From Calliphora vicina (taxonomy: Eukaryota; Arthropoda; Insecta; Diptera; Calliphoridae), in contig NC_088782.1 in assembly GCF_958450345.1 (NCBI RefSeq), positions 63,454,501-63,518,500 of the forward strand: DNA of 64,000 nt. Reading direction: 5' to 3'. Below the pieces are notes generated by a model. That model saw only the letters and a list, made by a program, of their open reading frames with translations, made no database searches and was not told where the DNA came from. Below are positions 47,050 to 57,972 of the stretch, piece by piece. The position numbers were made by a program, and so were the translations under genes. The first letter of the stretch is position 1, and each line of letters starts with the position of its first letter.

Positions 47050-47222
47050 ATGAAACTATTACAATTATTCATTGTGGTTGCAGGTATTGCTGCTGGTGTT
47101 ATGGGTGCTCCAAATGGTGTAAGTGTAAATCTATTTGAGTTGAAATTAATTTAAATTTAATTAAAATTTTTCAGAATCTATTGAATGGCATCCAAAACTC
47201 TGGTTTTATGTCTGTACATTGA
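47050..47222 (+). CDS. Short secreted peptide G, cysteine-less NGIQNSG type
   Basis: Two exons, 47050-47118 and 47175-47222, with a 56-nt GTAAGT...CAG intron in phase 0, giving 38 residues. Signal peptide MKLLQLFIVVAGIAAGVMG, then APNG. Exon 2 encodes NLLNGIQNSGFMSVH, identical at the nucleotide level to exon 2 of gene I. Exon 1 differs from gene I by two synonymous and two replacement changes (M/L and N/D). AATAAA at 47294-47299. It forms a pair with gene H about 1.1 kb downstream on the same strand. Confidence 0.8.
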
Positions 47223-48022
47223 CCCAAATGAATGGATGGATTAAAAGTAATTACAATAAATTGAAACATTTGGAATTTTACACAAATTATTGAAATAAAA
47301 TGTAGTAATTACAAAATATTTAAAAATTAATATTAAGCCTTTTAAAATAGAAGAATTCATAAATATTTCGACACGTCGCACGTTGCAGTAATGGATGGGA
47401 CCATAACTGAGCGTAGCCTCCATACTAAGCATATATATAAAACACTTTTTAATACTCATAAATGTCTGACATATTTAGGTTTCGAGATAAAGGGTGCATT
47501 CATAAATGCAGTAAATTTGTGCATCATAGTTATTAAATAATATAAAGTCACAACCAGTAATAGGTTTTCAAAAAATAAAAATTTGCTCTTTAAATCACAT
47601 TAATCATATCTAATATTTTAAAAAGCTTGTGGTAGAGGATGTAAAAAAAACCATTAGTAATTTATATGGATTCTAAAAAACCAACTGGAATTTCAACATA
47701 TTTGTGGTCAAAATCCCATTATACAAATATAAATTATTCACTTATTATATTTTGAATCATGTTGATATTCCCATACTATTTACAAGCAATCCCGACTATA
47801 TCAAGCCCTTAGCGTTAAATTATTGCAAGCGATTCAACACAGATTTTACAGGATAAGATTTTCTGTTCATCATTGGAAATGGATTTTTTATAAGAACTTG
47901 GATGTATGCATTCGCCTTATGTATATGGAAGACAAACCTTGGTTAATGAACAATACATTTGATCGTTACCAAACTTATCACAAACTCATAATATCTAATG
48001 TAGTGTAGGGTGAACTAACTTG

Positions 48023-48059
48023 TATATAAAAGATGTGAACAAAAATTAGAAGCTATAGT
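48023..48059 (+). promoter_or_regulatory. Core promoter of peptide gene H
   Basis: TATATAAAAG (48023-48032) and ATAGT (48055-48059), a one-base variant of the ACAGT initiator shared with gene J. Confidence 0.65.
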
Positions 48060-48122
48060 ATTCGAAATATTCCAATAAAGCTCATAGCTGAAAAGTTTAT
48101 TCGAAGTTGAATAAAAAAAAAT

Positions 48123-48321
48123 ATGAAATTATTACAATTATTCATTGTGGTTGCATCTATTGCATGTATTGCATGTAGTGGTATACATGATATAGTATTT
48201 GGTGATCAAAAAACAGTAAGTATAAATTTTTTCTAGTTTAATGTATTTGATTTCAATTAATACATTTTTTCAGAATAATATGATTAATTTCCATAACAAT
48301 GGCAGTATACAGTTTCGTTGA
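48123..48321 (+). CDS. Short secreted peptide H, DQKT/NNM type
   Basis: Two exons, 48123-48215 and 48274-48321, with a 58-nt GTAAGT...CAG intron in phase 0, giving 46 residues. The signal peptide is MKLLQLFIVVASIACIACS, and exon 1 continues GIHDIVFGDQKT. Exon 2 encodes NNMINFHNNGSIQFR, the same 15-codon length as exon 2 of genes F, G and I and likely homologous to it. The AP dipeptide is replaced by SG. Two cysteines near the end of the signal peptide probably leave with it. AATAAA at 48392-48397. Its sister is gene J, with nearly identical intron and signal peptide but a quite different exon 2. Function unknown. Confidence 0.75.
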
Positions 48322-48517
48322 CCCAAATGGATGGATGGATTAAGATTAATTACAATGAATTAAACACTTTGAATTTTACACAAATTATTGAAATAAAATG
48401 TAGTAATTACAAAATATTTAAAAATTAATATTAAGGCTTTTTAAATAGAAGAATTCATTAATACTAGCATAACCCGGTGCACTTCGCTACCCCTACCCTA
48501 GTAAAATTAAAAAATAT

Positions 48518-48885
48518 TGTTACGAAATTGTACTTGAATTCAAATATAACGATTTTAAGGGCTGATTTAAAAGTAGCATAATGCTTTCAAATAACAGTGC
48601 TGTAATGACAGACTGTAACATATCTGTGGGCATTGTTGATTTGATCGTAAGTTGGCAACGCTGTATTCGAATATTCAGTTAAAGAACATTGTAGAAAGTA
48701 CACCACAGATGACGTATGATCTAGAATATTCGAACTTTGACAGTTAAAGAGCTTTCTAGATGGTAATGCAGTGTTATAAATAGTGGCAGAGGTTGCAGTC
48801 GTGAGTGAGTTTATCAGAGACGCTTTTCGAATAAACATCATCTAAGTGCCTTAAAGTGTGTTTTCAAAGTAAATTCGCTTTACTT
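48518..48885 (+). mobile_element. Truncated LTR
   Basis: Starts TGTTACGAAATTGTACTTG and matches the solo LTR at 1865-2431 in reverse, including the TTATAAATAGTGGCAGAGG promoter part and AATAAACATC. Confidence 0.55.
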
Positions 48886-49589
48886 TAACTTTCTTTATAA
48901 GGGAGGTGTCATTTCTACTACGCCGATCACGCTTAGCTAAACTTCGTACAGGGATCAGGAATAAATTCGTTTTTAGCTAACCTCCGTAGAATGGTAATAA
49001 ATTGATTGATACAGAGTTTAAATATTTTTAGAATTATAATTCTCGAGATATTCAAAATTAATTATTTACATTGTGCCACGACAACTACTGCAATCCCGAC
49101 CATTTTCAGACAATCTCTGTAAAATTGTAAGAGAGCTATGCGGACAAAGTTTGAATAACTCCTTTTCCGACCCATCCCATTTGGTTCCCCAGATATTCGA
49201 AATCAATATTTACTCTGTATGGGAGGTTCTACGCCCTCTAATCCAATTCCGTCTATATTCAGATAAACTCCGCACAGTAATAAGAAATTAATTCGTAAAA
49301 AGTTTAAACACTTTTACAATTATAGTTCTACAGATATTCGAAATTAATTATTTACTTTGTATAGGGCCACGCCCACTATTCCAATCCCGAACAATTTCAG
49401 CGAAACTATGCAAAATTATAAATGAGCCATTTAGACTAAGTTTGGAGAATCTTGCAATTATAGTTCACAAAATATTTATAAATAACCATTTAATTTGTAT
49501 GGGAGGTGATTCACCATTTGTTCCAACCCGTCCCATTTTTTATTGAACTTCATGCCGTGATAAGAAATTGATTCGTATGAAGTATTTAC

Positions 49590-49702
49590 CCCCATATACA
49601 TTAACAGTTTTTAAATTTGTCAAAGGTTTATAAAACAAATTTTGAATGGAAATTTTGTTTTATAAACCTTTGATAAATTTAAAAATTGTTTATGCATATG
49701 GG
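49590..49702. mobile_element. Palindromic mini-MITE
   Basis: Arms CCCATATACATTAACAGTTT / TTTGTCAAAGGTTTATAAAAC and complement, with a loop of ~15 bp. Confidence 0.55.
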
Positions 49703-50108
49703 AGTTAGAAAACAAAACAAAAAAACACATTCAAAATATAGTTTTTTAATTGACTTTGAATTACTAAAGTCTTCTTCTTTCTTTTCTATAACAATTCTCA
49801 CTTAAAATAGAGCGAAATCAATACGGTTTATTTGTTTCTCTTATTTATTTACAACAACAAATTGGACAAACACGCTTTGCTTTGTTTACATTTTAGCTTA
49901 AGGTTCACATGCACATGTTTTTGCATATGTGTTAGTAACATCTTTATACGCTTATAACTCCTAAAAAACCGAACCGATTGCAATAAAATATATATTCTGC
50001 ACTTCTGTGAATAAATCCCTTTAAAATGGTATATTTATTGCCCAAATTGAATGTATAATGTGAGCGTAAAAGGGGTCTAAAGAAATCGACTTGCCTATTA
50101 ATATTATG

Positions 50109-50408
50109 ATTTCCTGCACGAAGCACGTTGCGGTAAAACGAATTAAAATGGTGCCTTAATTAAGATAATTTTTTTAAGATACTGTTTTGATCATTTGATA
50201 GTTAGTAAGACAGGAAATTTACTTTTATGAATATAAATACAGCAAACCAGTCTTTTGCCAATTTTGAGTAGTGCTTCTGACTATTGTCCTGCTGAAACTC
50301 CCATCTCAAGGGCATCTCTTCCTCATAGACATGCCAACCGTCCAGTTTTCGTCGGGACAGACCAGTTTTACAGTAGAATATCGGGACGTCATTTGTCCCG
50401 TTTTGGAA
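50109..50408 (+). repeat. 3' tail of unit H and unassigned sequence
   Basis: 50109-50250 matches the 3' flank of units F and I (GTTGCGGTAAAACG, TTTAAGATACTGTTTTGATCA, TGAATATAAATA). 50255-50408 is richer in GC (CGGGACGTCATTTGTCCCG dyad) and unassigned; I do not trust the 69-codon frame there. Confidence 0.45.
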
Positions 50409-51719
50409 AAAAACAAGTAACAGTACTATATATAAATACCCTCCACCTAAATATGATGGTATAACAACTGAAATAATATAACAATTATTAGTAAGACTAG
50501 ATATTTTATTTCAAATGTACAAACAATTTTATCTAATTCAGCAATTTATAATTGAAATTCCTATTAGAACGTATGAAATTTAACAATTTATATACTTAAT
50601 AATTAGTTAATACGTTTGGATCAACATTTTTCCCTTTTAACCTCAAGTGAACAAACAGAGTATTGTTTTTTCAAATTTTTTTTTTTGTGAAAAAAAAATT
50701 CGGGTTAAAAATTTGTTTTTCCGATTTTGACCCATTGTAGGTCCAACTTACTATGGTCTTATATATCTATCATTAGATATCCATATTGTCTATATTAATG
50801 TCTTAGTAATCCAGATATAGGTCAAAAATCGAGGTTGTCTTGGTTTTTTCCTCATATCTCAGCCATTTGTGGACCGATTTTGCTGATTTTAAATAGCAAA
50901 ATTCTCGAAAGCATGTCTGACAGAATTATTGAAGGTTTGGATTCCGAAGATATCTTTGGTCTTCAGAAAATAGATTTCAACAGATAGACAGACGGACATG
51001 GCTTAATCGACTCCGCTATCTATAAGGATCCAAAATATATATACTTTATAGGGTCGGAAATGAAAAATGTAGATATTACAAAGGGAATGACAAACTTATT
51101 CACAAAATGCAGAAGTATGATTACTGGATACAAATTACTGATCTGTGCGTAATTTCATTTTGATATCGATATGTTTTGAATATTTTTTAAGGTTAATATC
51201 ATTTTCGGAAATAGGCCTTATAGGGGAGCTATGACCAATTTTCGGCCAATCTGCATAAAATTTGGTAGTCATATATATGTATATTAGGGGGTCCCAAAAA
51301 AATTGTTTTGTTGGGGCTCAAGCATAATTTGAATGCTTATAATGTATAGTATTTTTGAGATTTTTTTCAGATTTTTCGGAAGAGGTTTAGAGGTCGCTCA
51401 AGTCGAGTTTTTGCCAAAAATCGTGTATGTCGGCTTTTTTTGAGTTTTATTCATAACTTTGTCAAGGCCCATGAATTTCATTACTTTTGAGGACACAGTT
51501 TAAAAGAAAAATGTCCATGCTTTATTTTTGTGTGCAAACATTTTTAGTTTTTGCAATGAATTGGCTCAGGTGCCCTACATTACAATTTTTCGAAATTTTT
51601 CCATAAATATTTATAACTTTATAACTTTTAAAATTTTTATGAAAATTAAAAAACTAACATTGCAGTTTGAAAGATCAATTAAATCTTAATAATTTAGGGA
51701 CAACAATTTTCTTTTAAAA

Positions 51720-52571
51720 GGTGGCATGTCACAGTGTCCATTGTCACTCCAAAAGATGACATTATGTCCATGGACATTATGTCATTTTGGTAGTGTCATA
51801 ATGTCCATGTGTAAAGTGTCGTAAAGTCCATGGACATAATGACACTTTTGGAGTGACATAATGTCCATGATATTTAAAAAATAATTTAAGTATTTATGTT
51901 TTAATTTAACTTCTAGTAGTAATAAGACGATAGCTGCGATTTTTAGTTATCTGTTATCTGAATTTTGTGGAGTTCAGACGTCACAAATTTAAAGTTTAAA
52001 AAAGTAAAAGTGTTAAAGTGTTAAAATGGGTAATGTAAAATATAAATATGAATTTAGGAATAAATTTGACAAAAAAAGAGAGTTCAATAAAAAATTTAAG
52101 AACTTTCACTTCAAAAAAATACTTTTTAATAATTTATTTACAAGAAAGGCTTTATTTAGCGAAGCCGCCTGCCGCGTTCTATGGAGAAGAAAGTTTTTTG
52201 CTCTCACTAGCATGGCGAGCAACTATTCGGTATCGCAGAAAAATATATTTCTTATTGGCGGCCTGCGGCCGCTTTTAGGGGCTTTCTCCTCCATGGAACG
52301 CGGCAGGCGGATTCGCTACATGAAGTTTTCTAATATATGAAAATATAAACTGTTACTGGATAAAAAATTTTATAAAAATTAGTTTTTCTGGACAAAATTT
52401 GGACATTATGACACTTTCAAAAGTGTCATAATATCCATAAGCAAAGTGACATAGTGTCCATGGACATTATGACACTACCGAAATGACATAATGTCCATGG
52501 ACATAATGTCACTTTATGGGGTGTCATAATGTCCATGGACATTATGTCAATGGACACTGTGACATGCCACC
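51720..52571. mobile_element. Mutator-like foldback with TGTCATAATGTCCATGG subrepeats
   Basis: 852 bp with ends GGTGGCATGTCACAGTGTCC and complement, flanked by an exact 9-bp duplication CTTTTAAAA (51711-51719 and 52572-52580), as is usual for Mutator-like elements. Both arms repeat units of TGTCATAATGTCCATGGACA type. The core 52140-52330 is GC-rich, with CCGCCTGCCGCGTTC and complement. The overlapping frames 52026-52340 and 52048-52278 lie across the core and have no known domain. Confidence 0.65.
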
Positions 52572-53384
52572 CTTTTAAAATGTACCAACATTTTTAAGAG
52601 ATTTGTGCTCTTTAAAATGATTTTCGGAATTGGGCTTTGTATGGGAGCTATGCCTAATTATTGACCGATCGTTATACAATTTGGTGACATGACTTTTGTA
52701 TATATATAACATATTTGGATTGAATTTTATTTGAATACGAATATTTTTAAGAGATTTATGCTAGTTAAAGTGATTTTCGGAAGTATACCTTATATGGGAG
52801 CTATGACTAATTATGGACCGATCCTCACAAAATTTGGTAGGCGTGAGTTTAGCTTATATAAAACTTATTTTTGCTCAATTTGGTTTAGATATCTTTATAA
52901 CTAAGATATTTATGAGAGCTTATCTATTTTTAGATAGGGCAATCGTATGGGGGCTAGTAGAAATAATGGACCGATTACATCCAAATTCAATATGCTTCTT
53001 CCATGTTGCAATAGAAAAGCTTGTACCAAATTTTATTTTTGAAATTGCGACTTGTAGTTTGATTACGCTACGGTGGTGTAGGGTATATAAATCATTTTGT
53101 GTACATAAAAGTTTTCGTTTGCTTTATATAATTCAGGAACGGTAAAAGCAAATTCAAAAATCGTTGTCTCTAAATTATTAAGAATTAATTGATCTTTCAA
53201 ACTGCATTGTTAGTTTTTTTCATTTTCATAAAAATTTTAAAAGTTATAAAGCCTTATTTACAAAATCTATGGAAAAATTTCTAAGATTTGTAATGTAGGG
53301 CACCTTAATGAGCCAATTCATTACAAAAACTAAAAATGTTTGCACACAAAAATAAAGCATGAACATTTTTCTTTTAAACTGTCA

Positions 53385-53612
53385 ACTTTTAAACGCCAAT
53401 AAGAAATATATTTTTCTGCGATACCGAATAGTTGCTCGCCATGCTAGTGAGAGCAAAAAACTTGTCTTTGTAATTAAAGTTTTTCTGCGTGGCGTCCTAC
53501 GGCCGCTCTTAGGGACTTTCTTCTCCATAGAACGCGGCAGGCGGCTTCGCTAAATAAAGCCTTTCTTGTAAATAAATTATTAAAAAGTATTTTTTAGAAG
53601 TGAAAGTTCTTA
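53385..53612. repeat. GC-rich cassette in the right arm
   Basis: Nearly the same cassette as the core of 51720-52571 (CGGCCGCTCTTAGGGACTTTC, AACGCGGCAGGCGG). The left arm lacks it. Confidence 0.6.
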
Positions 53613-54526
53613 AGTAATGAAAATCGTGGGTCTTGACAAAGTTATGAATAAAACTCAAAAAAAGGCCGACATACACGATTTTTGGCAAAAACTCGACTTG
53701 AGCGACCTCTAAACCTCTTCCGAAAAATCTGAAAAAAATCTCAAAAATACTATACATTATAAGCATTCAAATTATGCTTGAGCACCCATGAACATAAGAA
53801 AAAAAACTTTTTTTGGGACACACTAATGTATATGAGTATTATTTTTGTCGAATTTTAGCATGGTAAAGGTATTTATAAGAGATTTATGAGTACTTAATTA
53901 ATTTTTTGAAGTGGACCTTATATGGGGGCTATGGTCAAATATGGACCGATATTCACAAAATCCTGTAGTATAATTTCTAAATATAAATTACGGATCTGTG
54001 TGAAATTTTGTTTTGATATTGATATTTTTCAGATGTTTATGTAGGTTAATGTGTTTTTCGGAAGTGGTCCTTATATGGGAGCTATAACCAATTATTGGCC
54101 GATCTTCATAGAATTGGGTACAGCGATTTTGGTATATATTGGGACTATTTATGACGAATTTAAACTTTATAGCGATATTAATAAGACATTTATGCAATTG
54201 GTTGTTAGGTTGTCTCACATTTTGGTTCGTAACTCTGGTTCCACTGAACCGAATTTGCTGATTTTCAATACCAAACTGCTTAGGAGAACAATAAACATTT
54301 TTTCTTGCAAGTCTATCAATTTGATTTGTCCATTTTGGACGTGAGGGTGTTTTACACAGACATATTGACAGACGGACATAGCTCAATCGACTTAGAATTT
54401 CATAAGGTATTATTGATCATATATACTTTGTTGGGTCTCAGATGAATATTTCTCAATGTTACACACGGAATGACAAACTTAAATATAACCTCATTCACCA
54501 CTTGTGGTGGTGGAGGGTATAAAATA

Positions 54527-54621
54527 CAAGGCCTGACTCATTCATTCACTCACTCAACCACTCACTGATGAGTCGGTGAATGAGTGAGTGAATGAAAGAG
54601 TTATTCCTTGTATTTATACAA
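54527..54621. mobile_element. 95-bp foldback with CATTCACTCACTCA repeats
   Basis: Ends AAATACAAGG and CCTTGTATTT. The arms are GAGTGAGTGAATGA-type and complement. Confidence 0.5.
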
Positions 54622-54626
54622 GGAAT

Positions 54627-55290
54627 GCCACCACCATAGTGGGGAGGGTATTATGCGTTTGTGCAGATGTTTATAACACCCAAAAATATTGGTCTAACAC
54701 CCACCTTAAAGTATACCGATCGACTTAGAATCACTTTCTGAGTCGATTAAGCGATGTCCGTCCGTCTGGTCGGCTGGCTGGCTGGCTGTCAAAGTAAACC
54801 TTGTGCGCAGAGTACAGGTCGCAATTTTGAAGATATTTCGATGAAATTTGAAACATATTATTTTTTCGGCTCAAGGACCAAGCCTATTGAAACTGGCTGA
54901 AATCGGCCCATTATTTCACCTAGCCCCCATACAAATGTCCTCCCGAAATTGGACTTTATCGGTCATAAATGTTTAATTTATACAGGTATCTCCACAAATT
55001 CCGCTCCAAATAAGTTTTATATATACAAAATTCATGCCACCAAATTTTGTTACGATCGGTCCATAATTAGTCATAGCACCCATATAGACCCGCTTATATA
55101 TATAGACATAAATCACACGACCTAATTTTATGGTGATCGGTCCATATAAGGCTTTCATATAAGGCCCTCTTCCGAAAACCACTCACGAATATAAATTATT
55201 GATGATATTAAAAGAAAAATATTTTTACTCACTTACTTGGTGTAGGGTATTATATGGTCGGGCTTGACCGACCATACTTTCTTACTTCGA
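54627..55290 (+). mobile_element. Family B element, full copy
   Basis: ACCACCATAGTGGGGAGGG at the left, GGTCGGGCTTGACCGACCAT hairpin then ACTTTCTTACTT at the right; opposite orientation to 7436-8183. The frame 54973-55182 is an artefact of its internal units. Confidence 0.65.
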
Positions 55291-55924
55291 AAAATCATAA
55301 ATCATATTAGTCATATCCAGTGTTGCCAATTTTGCACTTTTAGTGCTAGAAATAGCTCTTTTTAGAAATTTCAAGCATTTTTGATCAACATAAAAATATA
55401 AATGAAACAAAAATATGTTTTGTTATTTAAAAAGAAATAACTCTATTAATTAACTTTCTTAAAAAAAGATATTGGATAACGAAAATATAGATGTATTATA
55501 CGACGAATTATGTACAGGTGTATTCTTGGTCATGAATTCGAAAAATAAAAAAACTCAGGTAAAATTCGAAAAAATAAAGTACAAGAAATAATTGCATCAA
55601 CTTCGTTGTTGGATTTTTAACCCAATTAAAACAAAGGTAAGCAAATCATAATATTAATCGGCAAGTCGATTTCTTTAGACCCCTTTTACGCTCACATTAT
55701 ACATTCAATTTGGGCAAGAAATATACCATTTTAAAGGGATTTATTCACAGAAGTGCAGAATTATTGAAATCGGTTCAGTTTTTTTAGGAGCTATAAGCAT
55801 TTAAAGATGTTACTAACACATATGCAAAAACGTGTACATGTGAACCTTAAGCTAAAAAGTAAACAAAGCAATGCGTGTTTGTCCAATTTGTTGTTGTAAA
55901 TAAATAAGAGAAACAATTAAACAG
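55288..55924. other. Fragment of unit I and unassigned sequence
   Basis: 55288-55320 (TTCGAAAAATCATAAATCATA type) matches the 5' part of the peptide units and is separated from the rest of unit I (58151 on) by inserted sequence. 55321-55659 is unassigned. 55660-55924 is an inverted copy of 49796-50112. Confidence 0.45.
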
Positions 55925-56800
55925 TGTTTAAAAAACTAGACTACAAGTAGCAGTAGCAACGAAAAAACACAAGTAGTCTAGTTAAAAAATTAATAAAAAC
56001 TCGGAGTCAATAATTACTACTACTACTGCTACCTTCACATTTTGGTAGCAGTAGTTGTAGTAGTACTAATAAAAGAAAATTTTAAAAGTAGCAGAGTAAT
56101 TTATTTTCTATTGCTTCCTTAAAAAAGAAAAAGTCTTGATGTAGCAGTCATTAGTTTTTTTTATTAATTCTGCTACTTTTAAAATTTAGTAGTAATAGAA
56201 GTAGCAGTTGAGGTAGTAGAAGAAGTAGCAGTTAAGTAGCAGTTGAAGTAGCAGCTAAGTAGCAGTTGAGGTAGCAATAAAATAAGTCAAAAATAAAAAT
56301 CTTCAGCCAAAAAGTATATTATGTGTTGTTGTTGTGAATGTATATTTGTGTAAGTTGGTCGTGTTGTAAACAAAAGTTCGGTTTTTTTGTTATACACACA
56401 GAAAACACGATCTTTCTGTTAGCAGCACGAACATCTGAGACGAATAAAATCGAATAATTCTTTCAAACTCCCTCAAAACAAAAACAACACACAGTGTTTA
56501 ATTCTGTCAATTTCTTTTTTTTTTACTTTCTTTTTTGACTACTTTTATTGCTACCTTAACTGCTGCATCAACTGCTACTTTTGCTACCTTAAAAATTAAA
56601 ACTCGATATAGAGCAGTAGCAATGATTTGTATTTTTATGCTACTACTCCATTTACAATTCATGTTTTATTACTACTGCTCTGTTAAGAATTTATATTTTG
56701 AAGGTAGCAGTAGTTTAAAAAAAAAAACAAGAAAACGAAAAAAGACAAATGCTACTGCTACCGCTACATACACTTTTTTGATTGTAATTTGTCGTATGTA
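55925..56800. repeat. Foldback-like block of GTAGCAGTT repeats
   Basis: GTAGCAGTTGAAGTAGCAGC-type repeats (55945-56285) face their complement (AACTGCTAC, GCTACTGCTAC, 56540-56765) across an AT-rich middle. The frame 56535-56801 is Thr/Ala-rich because it reads this repeat. 56801-57316 has no gene. Confidence 0.5.
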
Positions 56801-57322
56801 ATTTGTCTAAGGAGGACATGGAATAACAAAAAAAAAAAAAATTTAAAAAATAATATGGTTTTGTATGTTTATTTTTTTTTTCACGGCTAAACGGCTGTTT
56901 TAAATGTTTACATGTTCCTGTATGTATTTTTACATGAGCAATTCCACCGTTTTTATAAATATTTGAGGCGAAATATGGGAGTAGTAGCCACAGAGGGGCG
57001 TGGCACTTCCCATATAAGAGATTGGTTCCATATATTTTGTACGGTTATCCTACCATCAGTAGGACAAGAATGGGCGGACTATCAATAATGGGCGTGCACC
57101 CTATATGCAAATTAAATACTGTAATTCATATCTACTTGTATAATTGTAGTATGTAAAGCCTTAACATTTTGTATGAATTACTTATTTAGGCCAAAAATGG
57201 ACAAACTAGCAATAGAAGTCGTGGCACCTTCCGTAGATGTGACAAATTAGGACAGAAATACGTGGACTACCAACAATATTAAGTAAATGTTAACGTTTTT
57301 AAACATTTGAAAATCTTCTATA

Positions 57323-57569
57323 CACAGAGAAAACAGATTCGTGATAGCAACCGAATTTGTTGCCAGTCGAATGATTCTACCTTATTAACCGAATTTTACA
57401 GTAGTGGCTACAAAATTTTAGAAGGGATAACAAAAGTTTTGTTGCTTCAACCGAAATTCTTCTCTATCAACTGACTTTCTGTTGATAGCACTGAAAACTG
57501 CAATGTGTGCAACCGAATCATTCGATTGGCAACAAATTCGGTTGCTATCACGAATCTGTTTTCTCTGTG
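57323..57569. mobile_element. MITE with CACAGAGAAAACAG ends
   Basis: Inverted arms CACAGAGAAAACAGATTCG and ATAGCAACCGAATTTGTTGCC, with TA on both sides (57321-57322 and 57570-57571). Inserted in the TATATA start of the Helitron. Confidence 0.65.
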
Positions 57570-57660
57570 TATATATATAAAAGTGAATGTATATTTGTTT
57601 GTATGATTGTTTGCGTATTTGTACTTCATATGATGCTAAACTAAGAATTACTTTAAGACA

Positions 57661-57972
57661 CCACGACTTTGTAATGGCACTCGACTTACAGTAAAGAAAT
57701 TAATGAACAATCTAATCGAGGTGATCATTATAACTTTGAAGTATAAAGGGACAGCTGTTTTGCTGCCACGTATTGTCATGATAACTTCGGAAATGCTATT
57801 TGATTTTAGTAGTTTGCAGTTTCCTATTTGCTTAGCATTTGCAGTGACAATTGATAAAGCTCAAGGTCATTCTTGGTAAGTTTGCGGACTAAATCTAGAA
57901 AATCCATGTTTTTCACATAGACAGCTTTCATTTGCATTTTCGGGAGTGGGAAAACAAATTAACAACAAATAA
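57661..57972 (+). pseudogene. C-terminal remnant of a Helitron Pif1-type helicase
   Basis: One frame reads PRLCNGTRLTVKKLM, then LQFPICLAFAVTIDKAQGHS, a stop, then VCGLNLENPCFSHRQL and a GVGKQ end. This matches the last motifs of Pif1-like helicases in Helitrons (NGTRL, the A-x-T-I-x-K-AQG motif, and the GLNLENPCFSHGQLYVACSR-type motif with its Arg lost). One internal stop at 57879 and no upstream domains: a dead fragment. Confidence 0.7.

Larger units (their letters stand above)
46000..47410 (+). repeat. Peptide-gene unit G
   Basis: Same unit as at 34610-35690, starting within the GTTTCTATAAACCCAACTGG segment; its 5' part is lost. It is lengthened by a hAT element at 46320-46874. Confidence 0.7.
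47520..48463 (+). repeat. Peptide-gene unit H (5' and gene part)
   Basis: Contains AAGTCACAACCAGTAATAG, TTGAATCATGTTGATATTCC, the promoter and the gene. Its 3' flank is cut after GAATTCATTAATA and resumes at 50109 with GCACGTTGCGGTAAAACG, so ~1.6 kb of foreign sequence is inserted. Confidence 0.65.
48464..50108. repeat. Transposon nest in the 3' flank of unit H
   Basis: Begins with a reverse-strand Helitron 3' end (CTAG, then ACCCGGTGCACTTCGCTACC). It then holds a truncated LTR (48518-48885), a stretch with repeated TTTGTATGGGAGGTG phrases (48900-49560), a palindrome at 49590-49702, and a segment 49796-50112 found inverted at 55660-55925. The frames 48587-48841, 49073-49291 and 49944-50126 are unsupported. 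Confidence 0.5.
51287..53823. mobile_element. TIR element with GGGGGTCCCAAAAAAA ends, itself carrying nested insertions
   Basis: Arms 51287-51719 and about 53160-53823 are inverted copies (GCTCAAGTCGAGTTTTTGCC, CGTGTATGTCGGC, GATCAATTAAATCTTAAT). TA flanks both ends (51285-51286 and 53824-53825). Inside are a Mutator-like element (51720-52571) and a family B fragment (52590-53110). The right arm also holds a GC-rich insert (53385-53612). Confidence 0.6.
50409..54521 (-). mobile_element. DINE-TR type element split by a 2.5-kb TIR element
   Basis: 50409-51286 starts AAACAAGTAACAGTACTATA, includes mini-me-like text in reverse and central units. 53826-54521 continues with central units and ends at the hairpin ACCACTTGTGGTGGTGGAGGGTAT. 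The frames 53988-54386 and 54051-54344 are products of these repeats. Confidence 0.55.

Noticed and set aside
50255..50464. 69-codon frame with higher GC
   Set aside because: Its end lies in a DINE 3' terminus and no domain is visible; likely a repeat fragment.
52026..53553. Frames with LIGGLRPLLGAFSSME-type text on the GC-rich cassette
   Set aside because: Both copies lie in palindromic transposon cores, overlapping frames exist in both readings, and no known domain is seen.
7545..55182. Several frames containing GSGPYMGAMTNYGPI-like text (7545, 26963, 27888, 54051, 54973 and others)
   Set aside because: They read the internal ~140-150-bp units of family B and DINE-like elements, which are non-coding tandem repeats.
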